DNA of 64,000 bases from Vanessa cardui (Eukaryota > Arthropoda > Insecta > Lepidoptera > Nymphalidae): NCBI RefSeq assembly GCF_905220365.1, contig NC_061136.1:6923702-6987701 (forward strand). The letters run 5' to 3'. Numbering within the stretch: the stretch's first letter is position 1; every line of letters begins with the position of its first letter. Both the position numbers and the translations under genes were made by a program. Below the pieces are notes generated by a model. It did not search any database, was not told the DNA's origin, and saw only the letters and a list, made by a program, of their open reading frames with translations. Of this stretch, positions 46,301-55,340 are shown in pieces.

Positions 46301-48316
46301 ATTTTATTTACTGACACTTACACTTAAGTTATCCAGATAATTAAATTATTTCTTAATATGAAGATGTTTATATATGTAAATGTATATGTAAATGAAAAGT
46401 AAAGTAACAGACCGTAAATTTCCCACTGCTGGGTTTAGGCCTCCTCTTTCATTAAAGAGAGGGTTTGGAACATATTCCACCACGCTGTTCCAATGCGGGT
46501 ATGTGGAATGCACATGTAGAAGAATTTCTATGAAATTAGACACATGCAGGTTTCCTCACGATGTTTTCCTTCACCGCCGAGCACGGGATGAATTATAAAT
46601 ACAAATTAAGCACATATATATAGTAATGCTTGCCTGGGTTTGAACCCGATATCGTCGGTTAAGATGCACGCGTTCTAACCATTGGGCCATCTCAGCTGTA
46701 TGTATGTAAATATATGTTGGTTCATTATTATAAGTACTACATCTTATTAATTCAAGTTGATTGCAACAATGACGTAAAAACTTTCTAATATGCATAGATT
46801 TCTATCCACGATTTACATGAGCGGTCATGAGACTGATATCACACCAATAGTACTGGTATCAAATGACGTCACAATTTCCTCTGATACTATGAATAAAGAA
46901 CCACATGAGGCATATTAAATTATCTAAAAAGGTTTTAATTAATTTCATATACTGTATTTTAATGCAAAGGTATGTTTCTAGGACTGAACCGCCAAATGAT
47001 GGAACTATTCCGCACTTATTGCAAGAAACGTGGTTACTAGCGTTAGCCCTCACTTTGTTCTCTGTTATAGTGATTGGTATAGTTAGTATCTATTACATAA
47101 AGCGTCGAAATAGCATACAACGAAAAAAGTCAACTGGTAAGTCATATCTACGATTTATGAATTTGTTAACCTCTAAGATGAGTGTAATTGAAGTGTTGAT
47201 CTCGATTGTAGGTCAATCTATTGTAACGGCCCAGCAGTGTCTATTGAATAAAGACACTATTTGGCTTCGAGACCGCCCCGTATTTGCCCCTCCCGATTCC
47301 ACGTTAGATGTTAGCGGCTGTCATCAAAGTCTTTTACAAGGTACTTTTCTCATTATTTCAACATTTTGTGTTAACGATATTGGACAATTTTAAAAAGGTA
47401 ATATTTTCCAGGCGGCCAGTCACCAAACATTTTGAATATCGAACCGGAATACTGTCTGCCACAGAATTCAATCCAAGGACTGGATGCTTCGAGTGTAGAC
47501 AGAATAAAAAGGGGGCCACCGGAACCTTACGCCTCCAGTGCTATTTACACTGAACTCAATTTCAAGGTACTTCAAGATAAGCATTATGAGAATTTCTTTG
47601 TTGATCTTAGATAAGCAGACATATTTGATTTGCGCATAACACTATCATATTTCAAACATGGAATATAAAGTGATTTATGCATTAAACAATTTTTCTCACA
47701 GGACAATGCCGACATCGGAGATGCCCGAAGTTGTCCCGAAAGAAGATCGCACAACAATAGCATTGTAAGATCGTGCAATGGTAGCATTCAATATTCGAAT
47801 GGCGAATGTTCCACTTGTTGCCATAGCACTTCTAGTAGATCTACAAAGGATTACAGGGAATTGAGACACGAGAACATCCATAATGATAATAATGCCGTCG
47901 AAGATGATTGTGCGTCTTGCCACACAAACAGATCCGGGTCGAGGAGTAGGCAAGACAAAAGTAAAGTTTGTCCGACGACTGATTTAGAATACGACTACCC
48001 TCAGTGGCATTGGTTGGGAAGAGAGAATAGTTTCAAAATTCCCATTCAGACAGGCCGACATTCGAACGTGGCACGGTCCGAGCAGGGCTGTCAAATAAAT
48101 CTAAATGATATATTGCCCCCACCACCGTATGAGGTAAGCAATACAATTTCAATCTTTTATTAATTACATTTAAAGAAAAAAAAAACTTTGTGATACATTA
48201 CATGAATTATAACACATTTAAATTTAGAACAAAAGAGTTTGACTAAAACTCGTAATGGTTTGATTAATATGAAATTGTTTTTACAGAGTCCTGAAAACAA
48301 GAGTCAGATAAAATAA
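34234..48316 (+). CDS. robo1: Roundabout (Robo1-like) axon-guidance receptor, 15 coding exons, complete
   Basis: A single-pass receptor of the Robo family; Robo proteins bind secreted Slit through their N-terminal Ig domains and repel growing axons from the midline. I joined coding exons 34234-34342, 41003-41195, 41648-41751, 42165-42345, 43596-43800, 43900-44083, 44175-44629, 44720-45002, 45074-45189, 46059-46270, 46982-47136, 47212-47340, 47412-47566, 47702-48133 and 48287-48316. All junctions are GT-AG, phases agree, and the total of 2943 nt gives 980 residues plus stop. Domains: signal peptide about 1-37, Ig1 42-135, Ig2 136-230, Ig3 232-326, Ig4 327-416, FN3 456-572, FN3 573-676, membrane helix about 699-720, cytoplasmic tail 721-980. 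Each Ig has its cysteine pair. Ig5 and FN1 of the usual 5 Ig + 3 FN3 layout are absent. Motifs such as RDDFRVEPRDVQ and PFYKMLLGKPSNS are typical of Robo rather than Dscam or neuroglian. I infer Robo1 rather than Robo2/3 from the reduced architecture, which I recall for silkworm Robo1a/1b. Confidence 0.88.
35040..35310 (-). repeat. Dispersed repeat family A in robo intron 1, minus
   Basis: Reverse complement of the 21394 copy: GGTTGGTGGACGAGTATATG, GTGACCACCGGCCATAGAC, ACACAACAATACCAAGTATTG and GGGTGGTACCTACCCGAACG, ending GGGCTTGCACAAAGCCCAAC. It faces the plus copy 150 nt downstream. Confidence 0.6.
35460..35650 (+). repeat. Dispersed repeat family A in robo intron 1, plus
   Basis: Contains GTAAGTGAGCCAATGTAATT, CAGACACAAATCACAACTG, GTTGGTAGTGCATTGGCGTG, TATGGATGGTGACAAC and CCACTCTATCTACCT in family order, partial at the 5' side. 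Confidence 0.55.
36970..37030. repeat. Perfect palindrome, 28 bp arms, 5 nt loop
   Basis: Arms 36970-36997 and 37003-37030 are exact reverse complements (left arm starts AAATACCGAATAAATACTGT), separated by CTTAT. It lies in robo intron 1 at the edge of a dispersed repeat copy. Confidence 0.9.
37025..37200 (+). repeat. Dispersed repeat family A in robo intron 1, plus, partial
   Basis: GGGCAGGTAACACCGACTCG, ATTCTACCGCCAAACAGCAA, AAGTTTGGTGGAGCATTGGC follow the family order. It begins right after the perfect palindrome at 36970-37030. Confidence 0.5.
39532..39725 (+). mobile_element. Lep1-like Helitron in robo intron 1
   Basis: TCTATACTTAATATTATAAA head, TTTCACGACCAAACAAATG body, AAGGAAGGACATTAC, ending ACTAGT with CTAGT at 39721-39725. 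Two perfect palindromes begin exactly at its end. Confidence 0.65.
39723..39765. repeat. Two adjacent perfect palindromes at a Helitron end
   Basis: AGTAATCTATATAGATTACT (39723-39742) and CCTACTATATAGTAGG (39750-39765) are both loopless palindromes, separated by 7 nt of ACT/ACC repeats. The first overlaps the terminal CTAGT of the Helitron. Confidence 0.85.
41003..41195 (+). CDS. robo1: robo exon 2: first part of Ig1
   Basis: The exon follows a CACTAG acceptor and ends before GTTAGT. It encodes the first part of Ig1, starting APRIKEHPSN, with the first Ig cysteine in TLRCVVEG and the core tryptophan in VQWFKDG. Ig1 is the main Slit-binding domain in Robo proteins, and it is retained here. 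Confidence 0.9.
41254..41563 (+). mobile_element. Metulj-like tRNA-derived SINE in robo intron 2
   Basis: Begins GAGTCGAGATGGCCCAGTGG with tRNA-like A and B boxes (B box GGGTTCAAACCC near 41308). A conserved body follows, including GGTGAAGGAAAACATCGTGAGG, and the tail is GTT-rich. It is flanked by TGTTCACGT at 41245-41253 and 41564-41572, a 9 bp target duplication. It supplies most of this 452 nt intron. Confidence 0.8.
41648..41751 (+). CDS. robo1: robo exon 3: end of Ig1
   Basis: The exon completes Ig1 with the F-strand motif SDEGIYWCVARNIAGEAVS, which contains the second Ig cysteine. It ends at a GTAAGA donor in phase 1. The very short introns on both sides would be smaller still without the SINE in intron 2. 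Confidence 0.9.
42165..42345 (+). CDS. robo1: robo exon 4: first part of Ig2
   Basis: The exon carries the Robo-characteristic Ig1-Ig2 linker and A strand MRDDFRVEPRDVQVAAGE, the first cysteine of Ig2 in ALLECVPPRGVPEP, and the core tryptophan in VHWSKDG. The acceptor AAAAG is weak, but the frame and homology fix it. Confidence 0.9.
42414..42440 (+). repeat. (AAT)n microsatellite, LINE tail
   Basis: Nine AAT units. It is the ATT-type 3' tail of the antisense LINE in robo intron 4. Confidence 0.85.
42605..43487 (-). pseudogene. Partial LINE reverse transcriptase (C-terminal two thirds)
   Basis: The frame contains GVRQGGLTSPKLFNLYINAL (RT motif B) and ISYADDMVLLS (motif C with the catalytic YADD), then the thumb region EQFKYLGHVV and a C-terminal region with Cys/His residues (CDCRYLNHCGMVH). 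The first methionine of the frame is inside the RT at 43267, but coding similarity clearly extends upstream to about 43487 without a stop. The piece is therefore a 5'-truncated copy rather than a gene; there is no frameshift in what remains. Confidence 0.75.
43596..43800 (+). CDS. robo1: robo exon 5: end of Ig2, start of Ig3
   Basis: The exon completes Ig2 (NDSGLFRCIASNIAGE) and begins Ig3 (RRPHFVIKPNNITALVGQ, cysteine in EFNCQ). It is bounded by TTTTAG and GTAATT. It lies just downstream of the LINE fragment in intron 4, whose 5' truncation point is about 110 nt before the acceptor. Confidence 0.9.
43900..44083 (+). CDS. robo1: robo exon 6: end of Ig3
   Basis: The exon completes Ig3 with tryptophan in ITWVKEDG and the second cysteine in DAGIYSCRADSHAGSS. 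The 3' boundary is the GTGAGT donor in phase 1. The 99 nt intron before it is short, as is common in this gene. Confidence 0.9.
44175..44629 (+). CDS. robo1: robo exon 7: Ig4 fused directly to an FN3 domain
   Basis: This longest extracellular exon encodes Ig4 (VVSIPCEAKGLPTPTTFW, then VICIAVNAAGSV) and, without an intervening intron, a roughly 40-residue linker (about 417-455) followed by the start of an FN3 domain (RVETLSSTSLKVVWD). In ordinary Robo proteins Ig5 and FN1 lie between these parts. The FN3 portion resembles the second, not the first, FN3 of Robo because of its ST-S-LK-W pattern and the exon that follows. Confidence 0.88.
44720..45002 (+). CDS. robo1: robo exon 8: rest of the FN2-like domain
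   Basis: The exon continues the FN3 fold with EYLEGVKIWYNGTS and ends with YDIFLMPFYKMLLGKPSNS, which matches the Robo FN2 end (pattern F-PFYKS-GKPSNS). There are several N-glycosylation sequons (NGT, NST, NAS, NGS). The donor is GTAAGT in phase 1. Confidence 0.9.
45074..45189 (+). CDS. robo1: robo exon 9: start of the last FN3 domain
   Basis: The exon encodes VPSAPPQSVTAG and SAWIRWEPPP, the A-C strands of a fibronectin III fold, ending in GELTGYL. It is bounded by TTGTAG and GTAAGT. The next exon supplies the remaining strands. Confidence 0.88.
46059..46270 (+). CDS. robo1: robo exon 10: end of the last FN3 domain, unusually GC-rich
   Basis: The exon encodes the end of the FN3 domain, including LRAGGRYSARAAAVTRRGHG and GPFSAPAQIHM. 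I placed the acceptor at GATCAG so that GYL joins IEIRV, the usual FN3 phrasing; an in-frame alternative acceptor would start the exon at 46044 and add five residues. The exon is strikingly GC-rich and rich in Ala and Arg compared with every other exon. The donor is GTAAGT in phase 2. Confidence 0.82.
46393..46698 (-). mobile_element. Metulj-like SINE in robo intron 10, antisense
   Basis: The reverse complement of the same family as 41254-41563, nearly full length: tail side at 46393 (TTTCCCACTGCTGGG), head side at 46698 (CAGCTGAGATGGCCCAATGG when read on the minus strand). Flanking TATGTAAAT-type sequence on both sides may be the target duplication, but the flank is repetitive. Confidence 0.78.
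46982..47136 (+). CDS. robo1: robo exon 11: transmembrane segment
   Basis: The exon follows TTTCTAG and encodes a short juxtamembrane stretch (TEPPNDGTIPHLLQETW), a hydrophobic helix of about 22 residues (LLALALTLFSVIVIGIVSIYYI) and the positively charged stop-transfer KRRNSIQRKK. This fixes the type I topology of the receptor. Confidence 0.9.
47212..47340 (+). CDS. robo1: robo exon 12: cytoplasmic, membrane-proximal
   Basis: The exon encodes a cytoplasmic segment containing NKDTIWLRDRPVFAP, resembling the LWIDR patch that follows the membrane helix in insect Robo proteins. It is bounded by TTGTAG and GTACTT, and phases agree on both sides. Confidence 0.85.
47412..47566 (+). CDS. robo1: robo exon 13: cytoplasmic, CC1-like tyrosine motif
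   Basis: The exon encodes a tail segment with PPEPYASSAIYTE (814-823 region). This resembles the CC1 motif PTPYATT that is phosphorylated by Abl in Drosophila Robo. The match is partial, so the CC1 assignment is inference; silkworm Robo1a/1b were described, as I recall, as lacking CC0 and CC1. Confidence 0.82.
47702..48133 (+). CDS. robo1: robo exon 14: cytoplasmic tail with LPPPP (CC2)
   Basis: This 144-codon exon encodes a serine-, cysteine- and asparagine-rich tail, unusual for a cytoplasmic domain in its cysteine count (for example STCCHST). It ends with NDILPPPPYE; LPPPP at residues 965-969 is the classic Ena/VASP EVH1-binding core of Robo CC2. The donor is GTAAGC in phase 0. Confidence 0.87.
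48287..48316 (+). CDS. robo1: robo exon 15: last nine codons and stop
   Basis: After a TTTTTACAG acceptor the frame reads SPENKSQIK and stops at TAA 48314-48316. It is short, but the acceptor is strong and the phase matches the preceding donor. No proline-rich CC3-like segment follows. Confidence 0.75.
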   Translation, partial: SPENKSQIK

Positions 48317-48850
48317 TTAAATCAATTTAAATCAATTATTAGCGATTTAAAAGAAACGGAAAGCAATAATCAATATCATCATTTCCATAGGTCTTAGATC
48401 CAGTGAGTTTAAAATTTTTAGATAAACGTGTCTGTCTATTTATAACTAGTATGTTAGTGTTAAAAAAAGATCTTGTAATTATCGAAATGTCTTATGAAGC
48501 TAAAGGGTATTTAGCAATTCTGACGTATTTAAATCAAAACGAACGATACGTAAATTCTACTTGAGATTTACGAGTGGAGTTAAATCTGTTAGGCCTGTAT
48601 TGTCAATGTTGTTAGAAGTTATACGTGTAGTGTGTATTTCAATTTATAGAATACAAAATATATTAAGAATGACCCTGTTTTAAGCAAATTAAATTTGATA
48701 CTCATCGATATTATGAAATACATTTTTGATACACATTCGAATCGAATGTAACCTGAGGTAACATTTGGTTATTGAACATATATAATAGAAATTCGTAGTG
48801 TTTTAAACTATAACGATTAAATAAAATTAATCAAAATATTAGTCGAATGA
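48317..48850 (+). other. Probable robo 3' UTR with candidate poly(A) signal
   Basis: AT-rich noncoding sequence follows the stop. AATAAA at 48820-48825 is the first canonical polyadenylation hexamer I noted; later ones would also be possible. The extent is inference. Confidence 0.35.
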
Positions 48851-49672
48851 TAGCACTTGTAATACGTAGCTACCAAAATAGTAATAACTGTATATCGTAA
48901 TTTATTCCTAATTCTAGTCACAGTATTTAGACTAGCTTCACATTTTGGTATTGTCGGATAGATATTTCTTAATATATTTAATCAAGTCCATATGCTGTTC
49001 GAAGACAAGATTCGTTTTATCACATGGATATTATAAAGTATCCTAACATACACTGCCATTTAGATTTAGTGCTTTAGTTGTATAATCTTTGACTGTGATA
49101 TTTATATTAAATTCGTGTATTAGAAATTATTGTATAATTGTATTGTATTGTATAAAGTGTATCGAGCTCCACTATTTCAAAATTTTAACTGTGTATAAAC
49201 TGACTTCTTTCTGATCCCTTTTTAACCAATCGATTTGTTTTTTGCAATCCAAATATTTTCAGAGCCAGTTGTGTTATTTAAAATATCGAAATATAGGAAT
49301 TTTATATAACAATGTCTTTTATTTACCTTTTCAATTTATATGAAGCGTAGTCAATTTTCATTGCCTTTCATTTTCAACAAAAAAAAAATCTTCGTACCAA
49401 TATATATTTTTATCTTTCAATTGATCTATATGAACACCGGCTACAGCCGAGTGATTCGCAACTTACCCTGGAAAATCCCACGATCAATAAAAACTCAGTT
49501 CAATAATAAGAAACCATGGAACACCGTACCAAGGTCAAAGATTTAATTTGAATGGTTAGTGAGCTTCTTACACATTTTGATTAAATATTCTTTATTTGAA
49601 ATATTTCTCATTAGGTAAGAAGTTATCTAGTTGGTCATAATAATTATTCAAATTATGAAGTTTATGATTTTA

Positions 49673-49870
49673 TTAGTAGTCACCAGCGGCTTCTCTCGCG
49701 TTTTTGGGTGTGGGTTGTCATGTGTAGAGCAAAACAGTAGCCTACGTCCTTTCTTGGAGTTCAAGTTGGCTTCACATCAAATTTCATCAAATTCGATTCA
49801 GCGGCTTGGTCGTGAAACAGCCGAAGACAGACATACAGAGTTCCTATCACATTTATAATATCTATATAGA
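49673..49870 (-). mobile_element. Lep1-like Helitron, minus orientation
   Basis: On the minus strand it begins TCTATATAGATATTATAAAT, continues with GAATCGAATTTGATGAAATT and AAGAAAGGACGTAGGC, and ends near GAGAGAAGCCGCTGGTGAC. The terminal CTAGT is degraded to CTACTA. It lies about 1.3 kb downstream of robo. Confidence 0.62.
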
Positions 49871-50600
49871 TTCAAGTAAACATAACAGAATTTCTATTTA
49901 AATTAAGCCATGTCATTTTTATTGAAAACAAACAAAAGGAGTATAAAAGTCGAACAAAGACAGAAATGAATTAAATCTTAAGATTTATTGCCAAACGCTC
50001 TCAACTTGAAATCTCTCGTATTGTGGTTGCTGGAAATTGCATTTTCCTCATTGCATTCGACACGAACATTAATAAAAGTTGTCAACTAAGATTTCAAACG
50101 TTCGAAAACAAACTTCGAAGTTAGGTCATTTTTTTTAAATTATTTGTAATGCTTGAAGGAAATTTAATGTAAGTTGTGTTATTCTTCAATAATAGTCATT
50201 CGTCTTGGTTTATGGTTTGAAATCTATATATATATTTAGGTTTTGCATGATTTGCTTTGTGGTGTGAAAAACTGTTTATAGCAGATTGTAATTTGAAAGT
50301 ATGTACCTATATATATTGCACAATATTTTGTTTGTCAAACCACAGAGGTCAATCAACTCAGCAACGGATATTTTCATTTAGATTAGGAGTAGGTTATTTC
50401 TCACTGGTAGAACAAAATACTTGTACCGACAGTACTGAAATGTTATAAATGTTATTATAATAGAAATGCGTTTTTTTAGCACGAGAATAAATAACAAAAC
50501 AATAAATCTCAAACTTGTCAACATCAATACCTCTTTTCATGATTTGTGTGTTTCTGCAATAACGAATTAAAACTTATACTCATATCACGTGATAAGCGCC

Positions 50601-50714
50601 ATGGATGATTATTATTTAATAGTAGAACGTCGCCATACTTTCAATACATTTCTCAGTGTTGTGCACTTATTGTTCAAAATTCAAGAAAACGTAGCTAGAA
50701 TTATATACCAATTG
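50601..50714 (+). other. Candidate first coding exon, low confidence
   Basis: An ATG in a good context (GCGCCATGG) opens 38 codons that end exactly at CAATTG|GTAAGT, a consensus donor. TCACGTGA, an E-box/USF/MITF-type palindrome, lies 8-15 nt upstream. No similarity was recognised and no downstream exon was found, so it may be chance. Confidence 0.2.
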
Positions 50715-53429
50715 GTAAGTAAAAAGTCTGATAAAACACGTAAGTTTGAAATAAATGATAGATAAAACAAAATAAAAACAAAACTGCAATCATAAGATAT
50801 GTGCTGTGTATCTGCTCTCTTGTATAAATGAACACGTCCGTTATCAAATTTAGAGAGAATAAATTTATGTCCTCTGAAGTACCTTGAGCTAGTATATCTG
50901 TATGAATGTGTATTCCTTTAAATTAACCGAAACAAATTAATCCTTTATAAGATTATAAATTAACATAGTTAATTTTATTAACAAGTATTTAAAACGGGAT
51001 ATTTATTTAACAAAGATTTTTATATTATCCTTAATCTTATTAAATAACTCAAACAATGTAATGAATTTACAGAATTAGGATCAATACATTGGGTTTTGGG
51101 TTGAATCCCCGATTTGCAATCTTATGAGCTAATCTCGAACGAACAAAAAGATGTTGAAATGTAAACTCTATAAAGGATATTCGTGTAACAATGGTTAAAA
51201 CAAAGAAGAGAAAAACACTTAAAATATATGAGTATAACTCTTTTAGGAAAGCTCCATTTTTAATCTTATTATAATAGCTGTTCGTTTGAAAATGTGTCTG
51301 ATTGTGCTCTTGTTGTTTCCAATTTATTTAACAATCACCATTAAATTTGAAATTCATGGCTCCTGGTAAAGCGTCGTTTATACGACAATATCGAAGTCCT
51401 TAGTATTTATAGTTTCCATTATATTATTCTTAGAAATACATCCACACGGCTGAAGTCGTAGACAACTGCTTGACCATAAATACGATTAAATTATTATACG
51501 CAAGTTAGACTCGTTAAACGTCCTGCTATTTGCGAAATCTGTTAAATTAGAAATGTATTCCATTCTTTGGTAGCGTTATTGATACAATTGGGTTGTTCAT
51601 AGGTTACGGTCGAAAATGCAAACACCATTTAGATCATTAAAGATTTTATTGTCAACATGTTCGAACACATTCCGAAAAAACAAGTGAGAAAACTGTCATA
51701 AAAAAAAAAAAAAACTAGATAGGTAAGTTACAATGGATATTATGAGAGAGATGAGACCTATTAAATTGCTATTTGCCTTATAACATTGCGTTTATAAAGA
51801 CAGCTCTAATATTTGTCATGCACCATTGATGGGCTAAGGACTTCCCTTTTGATGAAAACCTTTGAAGCTTATTACAACTGGAAGCTCTGATGAGGCTTAG
51901 TGGATACAAATGTTACGGATTTTTTTGGGAATCCTCACTTTTTGGGTTTCCTCACAATGTATAATCCATTGTAAATGACGTTTGTGTCTGTAGTGTAAAT
52001 ATTGAAATATCTTTGCAAGAAACATATCACACATTGGCTTAGTACTGGTGAAGTGGTTTGGTTTCAAAATGATTTTAGCCCAGTTTGTTTGCCTATAAAA
52101 ATCCATATAGAATATGTAATACATTCATTTCATATTAATATATGCCATAGAGGTAACATCTGAACTATCTAAAAGTATAATTTACAAAGATATTCATCGA
52201 GGAAACTATTTTTAACTTTAAAAGGTCAATCGTATACAATATAGATTAGTATTTCCATTGTTATCAAAATATTACAATAGTTTACTGAAACCTAAACAGT
52301 ACATGTGTTTGTTTTTGAAGATCATTCAGAAACAATCGATTTCAGGAGAAACTTTACACTGAACTTTTACTGCCAAAGAAACCAATGGCATATTGTTTGG
52401 ATGAAATAATATTAGTAATACCACTAATTAAGCTAAAAACTTGTGATAGCAATGAGAACGATAGTAGCCCAAAGATAAGGATCGTCTGGATCGATCTTGC
52501 GACTTTTTACATCGCTAAGCAACCCATAAACCATTCTATAGTATATATATATATTCATAGTCTATTTTTTTTATTTAAATTATTTTCGTATGTTGGAATT
52601 AATCTTCCAAATGTTTCTTTGACCTTCGTGAGAAAATTGTAACTTCCGCACTGCTAAGTGGAGTTGTCCAATTACTTTATAAACCATCTTTTCTTATTCA
52701 GAAGAAATCATGAAATATCAGCTTATGATGGTTTATATTTCACATTACAAATGCAAGTTTTGCACTTAATAAACTCAAAGGCGCTTTCAAGATTTGGAAC
52801 ATCTTCAATCCATATTTTTACCCAACAGTAAGTAAGTTCAGCTCGGCTCGGCGAGGAGCCAAGATAGTTTTTTAATTTTCATTAGTTTGTTTGACTCTAG
52901 TTTTGTCATGCTATAAATATGTTTAAGCTAAACTTCTTATAGTTTTCTTTTCTTTCATTTGCATTATATAATGTGCTATGTAATATTCTATTCATAAATC
53001 TTTATCTGCTCATAGGGATTGATTATTTGGTTCTATATAACTTTAACAATTAAATGTAATCTGAAATGTTATATCAAATCAAAAGGCATTATACTTAAAA
53101 TTGAACGTGAGTAAAACCACCGCTATTTAAGGATAATTTGAAGCAGTTCTCTCATAAGAGATAATATTTAGTTATTCAAATTCACAAGACACATACATAC
53201 AGTACAATAAAGCTGATCTTGTAGATACATTGTGACACATTTACAAAGTCGTAACCGATGCTGATAACATTGAAAATATTCAAATATATGTAAACGAAAA
53301 TGCAAATAAATTGAAATCTTTCATCTTATAATTCTATTTTTGCTGTTGAAATTGTCATCGTAGCTACAATACTAAATAAGACAGCAAAAAATATACGATT
53401 TGTTATTATATTATTATTTTTTATTTTTA

Positions 53430-53560
53430 TCTCAGTTGGCTCAATGGGTAGAACACGCGGGTGCCATTGCTTTTTTTATGTGAAGGAAAACCTTAAAAAG
53501 AAACCTTCTGGTGTTGGATGAAATTCTGCCTCGTATGAACATACCGACAAATATTGAAAC
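53430..53560 (+). mobile_element. Degenerate SINE-like remnant
   Basis: ATCTCAGTTGGCTCAATGGG followed by GTAGAACACGCGGG resembles a tRNA-like A-box region. TGAAGGAAAACCTTAAAAAG and AAATTCTGCCTCGTATGAAC resemble the SINE body. The piece is shortened and diverged. Confidence 0.4.
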
Positions 53561-54363
53561 GCCATGGAAACTGAGCAGCTATCTTTATAAGGGAAGCAAA
53601 AGTATTAACCAAGAAATGGGACATTTATTTGTTGTCACTCTTTTAATTGATATAAATGTTTGTCAAAAGACTTATCATAAATGCTGATAGTAAAATTGTC
53701 CTTCGGTTGTATTGTATGGTTTTGTTATGAACATACTATGACCTGGAGTATGACTTAAGCTGTTGTTATCGTAGTCGTTAAGCTTAGGAGACTTGGCAAT
53801 ATGTTAGACAAGATTATTAGAACATAACCATAACAATCAAATCCGTCTACAGCCACTTAAGCAATACAGCAATTCAACATACAAAAAATCATTCCGAGTT
53901 CAATCAATAAGACAAATCTAATCAAATATTAAGAAAATGCAATGCATATATTCCTCATTCGACTTTATCAGACACTAATCCATTAGACATATAAAATATT
54001 AAAAGAAGTCAATAAAATAGTAAGACAGGTAGACGTGACCCTATATTAGGGTGCAACCCTGCACTTTTACGTGCGAATAAAATGTTTATTAATGGTTCGT
54101 GCATTTACCAGAAGAGCGCAACTAACATTTTATGGAATGTTTCAAAGCATCTCTGGGTAAAGAAATTGAAATTATATCAAGTAGTAAATAACAAAATACA
54201 CCAAATAGAATAGGGAGCATTATTAAAAATGAATTCGCAAAAACGAATTAATTTTATATGTTTTTTCATGTTTTTTTGTTTTAATTATAAATAAATTTAC
54301 TTTATCATAAATAGATAATTTTTTGAATTACCTTGAAACATGGTAATTAAGTTTCATTTCTTT

Positions 54364-55340
54364 ACTAGATGTCGCTCGCGGCTTCGTGTTTTAATGTTTG
54401 GTTGTCATATATTAGGCAAATAAGTAGCCTGGGGTGCATGTCAGTCGCCTCCTCGTGGCGCACCCTGGGCAACGGGGCCGGCTTGTGTGCTCGCCGGCCG
54501 CGGCTAAGACTGACGCGGAGGAAGGCCGCGAGGTCGCTCCTAGTACTTCTCCGAGCGCAGCGGAGTGGACTATGTGAGCGGCCCCGCTGGCATAGCGGAG
54601 GAGTGTACTATATGTACAATATGTATTATATGTATTTATGTAAATATTGTAAATAGTTGTGTAAATGTCAATATATATATATGTATATAGAACGGAGGGC
54701 TCTTTATGAGCGTCGAAGGAGGAGTGGTGGTCCACCATCTGATGCGTGGTGGTCCACCGTGTGGTGTGGAGATACACCGATGGTCGGCGGCGGAGCCTGT
54801 CATCTTATCCGCCGCCACCAGGGCGTCAGCATTGTTGGCGCCCAGCCTCCAGTGGCGGACTCGGGGGAGTCCGTCACGTTTACTGGACGGAGGCAACGGA
54901 GGAAGGCGCGCCCTTGGGCGCGCATTCAACGATTTGACCGCCTCACGGCGGTCGCCGCGGGGGGGCCGCGGAAGTATGCTCTAGCGTTCCCGTAGCCCCT
55001 CCATCACGCGGTACGGTGGAAACCCGAGGAGGTTTTAGTGGGTAGGACAGGGCCTTCTGCCCTGGCACGGGGCCCTTATGGCCCCGGTCGAGTCCCACAT
55101 ACCCGTCCCGGTCCCCCGGCCGGGCGGGAGGCGTAAATGCCTTTCCTCCTCGTAAAACAAAAAAAAAAAAAAAAAGGCAAATAAGTAGCCTATATCCTTT
55201 CTTGGAGCTTCATTCTTTTGTAGTTGTTTTTAGTTAGTTTGCTTCATTCAAAATTTCATCAAATTCGGTTCCAATGTTTGTTAGTGAAAGAGCGACAGTC
55301 GGTTAGACAGATGGAGTTAATTTCACATTTATATTATTGG
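54364..55340 (-). mobile_element. Lep1-like Helitron split by a later insertion
   Basis: The two halves are 54364-54430 (3' end: ACTAGA and the reverse complement of GAAGCCGCGAGCG) and 55192-55340 (5' side with TTTCATCAAATTCGG and TTAATTTCACATTTATATTA). Read together across the insertion they form one copy of the same family as at 49673. Confidence 0.68.
54431..55174 (+). mobile_element. GC-rich poly-A retroelement nested in the Helitron
   Basis: About 740 nt, much richer in GC than its surroundings except for an AT-rich stretch at 54605-54690. It ends in a run of 17 A (55159-55175) and is flanked by GGCAAATAAGTAGCCT at 54415-54430 and 55176-55191 (17 bp if the leading A is counted). This is target-primed reverse transcription. 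The 3' portion, with GGGCCCTTATGGCCCCGGTC and TCCCACATACCCGTCCCG, looks like the GC-rich 3' UTR of lepidopteran R1-type LINEs. No ORF similarity was found, so it is a short or internally deleted non-autonomous copy. Confidence 0.72.

Larger units (their letters stand above)
49871..54363. other. Intergenic downstream of robo
   Basis: AT-rich. Contains the weak exon candidate at 50601, an A run at about 51700-51714 and a decayed SINE at 53430. No gene could be assembled. Confidence 0.5.

Noticed and set aside
54369..54995. Frames of 92-121 codons on both strands in the GC-rich insertion
   Set aside because: Long frames are expected in GC-rich sequence. They overlap each other and cross the insertion boundary or low-complexity TATA repeats.
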